From assembly GCA_963788585.1 (NCBI GenBank), contig CAWBHA010000003.1, forward strand, positions 1,426,001-1,490,000: 64,000 bases of DNA, written 5' to 3'. Both the position numbers and the translations under genes were made by a program. The notes below the pieces were generated by a model. The model was given only the letters and a program-made list of their open reading frames with translations, was not told the DNA's origin and did not search any database. The DNA is from Bog-473 sp963788585 (GTDB lineage: Bacteria; Actinomycetota; Acidimicrobiia; Acidimicrobiales; RAAP-2). Below, piece by piece: positions 60,683-64,000 of this stretch (position 1 is its first letter; each line of letters begins with the position of its first letter).

Positions 60683-61525
60683 ATGAAGTTCGCCGTCACC
60701 TTCGGCCGCATGCATCCGCGTCTGTGGCCGGAGGCGGCCGAAACGGCCGACCGCCTGGGCTTCGAGTCCGCCTGGCTGCCCGAGCACCTGGTGCTTCCGC
60801 TCACCATGGCCGGCTCACCCTTCGAAGGTGCCGAGCACCCGCCCGTTCCGCCGGACACCCAGCTGTTCGACCCCGGCTCGATGCTGTCGTTCCTCGCCGC
60901 CCGCACGTCGTCCATCCGACTCGGGACCTACGTGTATCTGCTGGGCCTCCGCCACCCCTTCATCACGGCCCGCGCCTTCGGGACGCTGGACTGGCTGTCC
61001 AACGGCCGCGCCCTCATCGGTGCGGGTGCCGGATGGCTCCGCTCGGAATGGGAGGCACTCGGGATCGATCCGGCCACCCGCGGCGCCCGGCTGGACGAAG
61101 CCATTGCGGTCTGCCGTCGCCTCTGGACCGAGGAGACGGTCGCGCACGACGGGCCCACCTTCCCCTTCGCCGAGGTGGCCTTCGAGCCCAAGCCGCACCA
61201 ACAGCCCATCCCGATCTTCATCGGCGGCGAGTCGGCGGTCGCGCTGCGACGGGCCGGTCGCCTCGGCGACGGCTGGATCGGCATGGGCGCCACACCCGAG
61301 TCCGCCACCGTCTCGGTGGCGACGCTCCGGGGCCACCGGGGCGAGGCGGAGCGGCTCGACGCCCCCTTCGAGGTCACCGTGGGGGGCGAGTGCGCCACCG
61401 AGGACGACGTGCTCGCCTGGGAGGCCGCCGGGGTGGACCGCCTCATCGTGACCCCCTGGCGGCGCACGGCCGAGGTGCTCGACGCCATGGAGTCCTTCGC
61501 CGCCCGTTTCATCGCCGCGGGCTGA
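60683..61525 (+). CDS. LLM class F420-dependent oxidoreductase (TIGR03619-like)
   Basis: A 280-residue luciferase-like enzyme expected to use F420. MKFAVTFGRMHPRLWPEAAE, RLGFESAWLPEHLVLPLTMA, IRLGTYVYLLGLRHPFITAR and LSNGRALIGAGAGWLRSEWE follow the subgroup pattern. QQPIPIFIGGESAVALRRAG (about residues 173-192) and RLGDGWIGMGATPESATVSV place it in the F420-type set. The second such gene in the window is at 2.8 kb; the two are only distantly alike. ATG 60683 is divergent from the dioxygenase, with 102 bp between. Confidence 0.9.
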   Translation: MKFAVTFGRMHPRLWPEAAETADRLGFESAWLPEHLVLPLTMAGSPFEGAEHPPVPPDTQLFDPGSMLSFLAARTSSIRLGTYVYLLGLRHPFITARAFGTLDWLSNGRALIGAGAGWLRSEWEALGIDPATRGARLDEAIAVCRRLWTEETVAHDGPTFPFAEVAFEPKPHQQPIPIFIGGESAVALRRAGRLGDGWIGMGATPESATVSVATLRGHRGEAERLDAPFEVTVGGECATEDDVLAWEAAGVDRLIVTPWRRTAEVLDAMESFAARFIAAG

Positions 61526-61579
61526 CCGCTCCGGTTGGCCGGCCGCCTCCGGCGCGACGGACTCGGTACCGGCGGCCTT

Positions 61580-61619
61580 GCAGCATTCCTCGCAGCGAAC
61601 CTCGCAGCATTCCTCGCAG
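61580..61619. repeat. 16-bp direct repeat in intergenic region
   Basis: GCAGCATTCCTCGCAG occurs at 61580-61595 and again at 61604-61619, with eight bases between (CGAACCTC). The stretch 61526-61898 holds no convincing gene; the frames across it are repetitive and lower in GC than their neighbours. Confidence 0.7.
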
Positions 61620-61778
61620 TATGGGCGTTCTGTGATCCCGTACGAACGGGGCTCCGCAGAGAGGGCATCGTCGTTCTGTCCGTATGCGCCGCCCTGGGGA
61701 GACCTCGTTTTGGCTGCGTATGACACCTCGGGAACATCTCGTTGCAGCTCTATACGCCCGCTCGCCGGAGTTCCGCGT

Positions 61779-61815
61779 GCCTGTATACGCGCGGCGACAA
61801 CGCGCGTATACAGGC
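61779..61815. repeat. perfect 14-15 bp inverted repeat, possible bidirectional terminator
   Basis: GCCTGTATACGCGC (61779-61792) is followed after nine bases by its exact reverse complement GCGCGTATACAGGC (61802-61815). The closing G-C pair at 61793/61801 extends the stem to 15 bp, and G-C/C-G pairs with wobbles extend it outward by several more. It lies between two convergent genes (ends at 61525 and 61899), where a terminator for both strands would be expected. There is no U-tract. Confidence 0.65.
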
Positions 61816-61898
61816 GTGCCGAAGGTCGACCGCGTGGCATACAGAGCCAGACAACACGGTTGGTCCACCCGGATGCAGCAATCCGGTCTGGGACTCCT

Positions 61899-63368
61899 TT
61901 ACGAACTCCAGATGATGGCCTGCGGCTCCGTGTAGGCCAGGAGACCGTAGTCCCCGCCGTCCCGTCCGATGCCGGACATCTTGAAGCCGCCGAACGGCGC
62001 GTCGTGGTTGCGCTGCGCGGTATTGATCCCCACGTGCCCCGCCTGGAGGCGCTTGGCCACCCGCAGCGCCCGTGCGCCGTCCTTCGAGAACACGTAGTCG
62101 TAGAGCCCGAAGTCGGAGTCGTTGGCGATGGCGATGCCCTCTTCCTCGTCGTCGAAGGGGATCATCGTGATCACCGGACCGAATATCTCCTCTCGGGCGA
62201 CCCGCATGGTGTTGTCGCCCGTGATCAGGGTCGGGGCGACGTAATAGCCCACCGGAAGGTCGGCCGGACGTTCACCCCCGAGGACGACTTCGCCTCCGTC
62301 CTCCTTGGCCGAGGCGATGTGCGCCTCGATCCGTTGGCGTTGCGCGGCCGAGATGACCGGTCCGATGATCGTCGAGGTGTCCGTGGGGTCGCCCACCTTG
62401 AGGAAGCCCGCCATCTGCACGAGGCCGTCGCGCACCTGGTCGAACAGACTCCGGTGGACCACCGCCCGTGTCGGCGCGGTGCAGATCTGACCCGAGTGGA
62501 ACGACCACGTCGAACCGATGCAGCCGACGGCCGCTTTGACGTCGGCATCCTCGAAGACGACACACGCTCCCTTCCCACCCAGCTCGAGGAGCGTCCGCTT
62601 CATGGTCCGAGCCGCCTTTTCGCCGATGGTCACGCCGACCTGGGTCGAGCCGGTGAAGCTGACGCAGTCCACGTCATCGGCGTCGACTAGTGCGGCTGAC
62701 GAGACAGGCGTGTTCCCGTTCAAGAGGTTCACGACGCCCGGCGGGAACCCGACGTCGTTCAGGATTCGCGCCAGCTCGACGATCGCAAGCGGGTCCTGCG
62801 GCGCCGGCTTCACGACCACGGTGTTGCCCGCCGCCAGCGCTGGTGCGACTTTGCCCGCCATGTTGACCATCGGGAAGTTGTACGACGTGATGCACGCCAC
62901 GACCCCGATCGGCTGTCGATTCACCATGCCGCCGATGATCCCGCCGGGGGCGAGAGGCGTTGCCTGCGCCGGCTGGGGCAGAAGCGGCGTCTGCAATATT
63001 GGGCGGGGGTCCCTGGCATAGCGCTCGAACCGATCGGCGGCCACCGGCACCTGCATGCGTGAACCGACCGTCGCCGTCGCACCGGTCTCGGCAATCACGA
63101 GCGGCAGGAGCTCCGACGACTTGGCCCGGATGGCCGCCGCCGCCTCACGCATGAGAGCGCTGCGGTCGTCGGCCGACCAGGCCGCCCAACCCGGCTGGGC
63201 CTCCTTGGCCGCCGCCGCGGCGGCGAGCGCGTCCTCCGCGCTGGCGTTGGGCGCCAGGCCCACGACTTCCTCGGTCGCCGGGTTGATGATCTCGTAGGTG
63301 CCGTCGGACGCATCCACCCACTTGCCCCCGATCAGGAGCTGGTGTTCGTCGGGGTTGGTCTCGGCCAT
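61899..63368 (-). CDS. NAD(P)-dependent aldehyde dehydrogenase
   Basis: A 489-residue ALDH superfamily enzyme oxidising aldehydes to acids. The cofactor and catalytic elements are in order: TSYNFPMVNMAGKVAPALAA, NTVVVKPAPQDPLAIVELAR, VSFTGSTQVGVTIGEKAART, TLLELGGKGACVVFEDADVK (catalytic Glu), FHSGQICTAPTRAVVHRSLF (nucleophile Cys), EEIFGPVITMIPFDDEEEGI and the C-terminal PFGGFKMSGIGRDGGDYGL. The protein is intact. In this neighbourhood it could complete oxidation of alcohols by the mycofactocin-linked dehydrogenases. ATG 63368. Confidence 0.95.
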   Translation of the reverse strand: MAETNPDEHQLLIGGKWVDASDGTYEIINPATEEVVGLAPNASAEDALAAAAAAKEAQPGWAAWSADDRSALMREAAAAIRAKSSELLPLVIAETGATATVGSRMQVPVAADRFERYARDPRPILQTPLLPQPAQATPLAPGGIIGGMVNRQPIGVVACITSYNFPMVNMAGKVAPALAAGNTVVVKPAPQDPLAIVELARILNDVGFPPGVVNLLNGNTPVSSAALVDADDVDCVSFTGSTQVGVTIGEKAARTMKRTLLELGGKGACVVFEDADVKAAVGCIGSTWSFHSGQICTAPTRAVVHRSLFDQVRDGLVQMAGFLKVGDPTDTSTIIGPVISAAQRQRIEAHIASAKEDGGEVVLGGERPADLPVGYYVAPTLITGDNTMRVAREEIFGPVITMIPFDDEEEGIAIANDSDFGLYDYVFSKDGARALRVAKRLQAGHVGINTAQRNHDAPFGGFKMSGIGRDGGDYGLLAYTEPQAIIWSS

Positions 63369-63690
63369 GTGTGCTCCCTGCTCGGAGGTTCGGCGTGTGT
63401 CGTCCGATCTGACGACGCGTCACATTCAACCCCGCTCCGTGGGTCGCCGCCAAAATCGCACCAGGACCGTCCCACCAGCCCTCAGCCATGCTGGCGGAGA
63501 CACCCTCCCACCTGCCCGAATGCGTCCCGATCCCGGCCCATGCGCGGGCCGGAGGCCCAAGGAGCCGCCGAACCGCCCTTTGGGAGGGAGGTTCCGCCTT
63601 ATTTATGACTTTTGTCACTTCGCAAGGCCGGAGTACCTGTGCGATTCTCTAAGGTGGAAACGTCCATTGGGGGATGAACGGAGTCTGGTC
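63369..63690. other. divergent intergenic region before the last gene
   Basis: No gene was found in 322 bases between the aldehyde dehydrogenase and the partial gene at 63691. A lower-GC stretch TTATTTATGACTTTTGTCAC at about 63598-63617 may hold promoter elements for one of the two. GGAG at 63680-63683 is the ribosome binding site of the last gene. Confidence 0.4.
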
Positions 63691-64000
63691 ATGAGTCGGC
63701 CTGCCGATATGGTGCCTGCCCCGCCGCGCTCCGGACCCGGCGCAGACGCCGGCGCCGAGCCCCGTGCGGACCGCAGTACTGCCGTCACCGGGATCGTGGG
63801 CGACGCCATTCTGGGTAGCGCGGACGTCTCCCAGGCCCGGGAGCGGCGCCGCATGATCCGGCTCCGGCGGCTGGTCGCTGTGGGCGCGCTCGTCATGGGC
63901 TGGATCGTGATCCGGGCCATGAGCGGCCGCGGCATCTTTCCTTCGGTCCACCTGCCCCACGGGCTGGGTACCGTGCTCCCCGTCCTCATCATCGTCCTCA
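63691..64000 (+). CDS. N-terminal part of a membrane protein, possibly an AAA ATPase; cut by window end
   Basis: The readable 103 residues begin MSRPADMVPAPPRSGPGADA, a polar Pro/Ala-rich head, then TAVTGIVGDAILGSADVSQA, a basic stretch RERRRMIRLRRL, a membrane helix VAVGALVMGWIVIRAM and, after GIFPSVHLPHGLGTV, the start of a second helix (LPVLIIVL). Two N-terminal helices around a short loop are seen in FtsH-like AAA proteins of actinobacteria, which is a tentative identity; the ATPase domain would be outside the window. Confidence 0.6.
   Translation, partial: MSRPADMVPAPPRSGPGADAGAEPRADRSTAVTGIVGDAILGSADVSQARERRRMIRLRRLVAVGALVMGWIVIRAMSGRGIFPSVHLPHGLGTVLPVLIIVL

Overview
The window reads as chromosomal DNA of a high-GC actinobacterium, most likely of the class Acidimicrobiia. 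The signs are a complete mycofactocin biosynthesis set, two F420-type luciferase-like oxidoreductases, an actinobacterial CtaC-CtaD-CtaF cytochrome oxidase cluster, TetR regulators of the KstR type, and a secreted repeat protein (GGVFAFGDA-type repeats) of a kind common in Acidimicrobiia. No rRNA, tRNA, CRISPR array, insertion sequence or phage module was seen.

Region 1 (1-27.8 kb) is moderately GC-rich and is a loose series of short transcription units on both strands. It holds a FAD aromatic hydroxylase, an F420-type oxidoreductase, a Tat-exported class II cholesterol oxidase, an amidohydrolase with a small partner, several SRPBCC proteins, a histidine phosphatase, a Bax inhibitor-like membrane protein, alpha/beta and SGNH hydrolases, peptide deformylase, galE, a secreted cyclophilin and a cytochrome P450. 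At 20.9-24.7 kb an ECF sigma factor overlaps a membrane-anchored protein with neocarzinostatin-like repeats, and a second, frameshifted protein of that kind follows. Two small proteins at 0.65 and 13.5 kb are paralogues of one family.

Region 2 (27.8-44.8 kb) is visibly more GC-rich and mostly on the minus strand. It holds an MFS transporter, ctaF-ctaD-ctaC, an alkylsulfatase-like metallo-beta-lactamase, TatA, a CopD-like protein, an enoyl-CoA hydratase, a VC0807-like protein, a broken family 1 glycosidase, DedA, an alpha/beta hydrolase, a D-aminoacylase-type amidohydrolase, and an ABC exporter pair behind a KstR-like TetR. The border at 27.8 kb carries the tail of an otherwise missing gene.

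Region 3 (44.8-64 kb) is the mycofactocin neighbourhood. mftA, mftB, mftC and mftE run forward at 55.05-57.3 kb with a mycofactocin-type SDR directly behind. mftF is divergent from mftA. mftD lies about 6 kb away, convergent with an NDMA-type (mycofactocin-dependent) alcohol dehydrogenase. Precursor, chaperone, radical SAM enzyme, peptidase, flavin oxidase, glycosyltransferase and two client dehydrogenases are therefore all present; mftG and the usual mftR are not. Downstream lie a UBP-type zinc finger protein, a PLP decarboxylase-like enzyme, a TauD/TfdA dioxygenase, a second F420-type oxidoreductase and an aldehyde dehydrogenase, which fits a role in alcohol, aldehyde and lipid or steroid oxidation.

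At least six genes are interrupted by apparent frameshifts (15.9, 24.4, 32.5, 36.5, 37.7-38.0 and 57.8 kb). So many in otherwise well-kept genes suggests base-call indels in the assembly rather than true pseudogenes, but the sequence alone cannot settle this.
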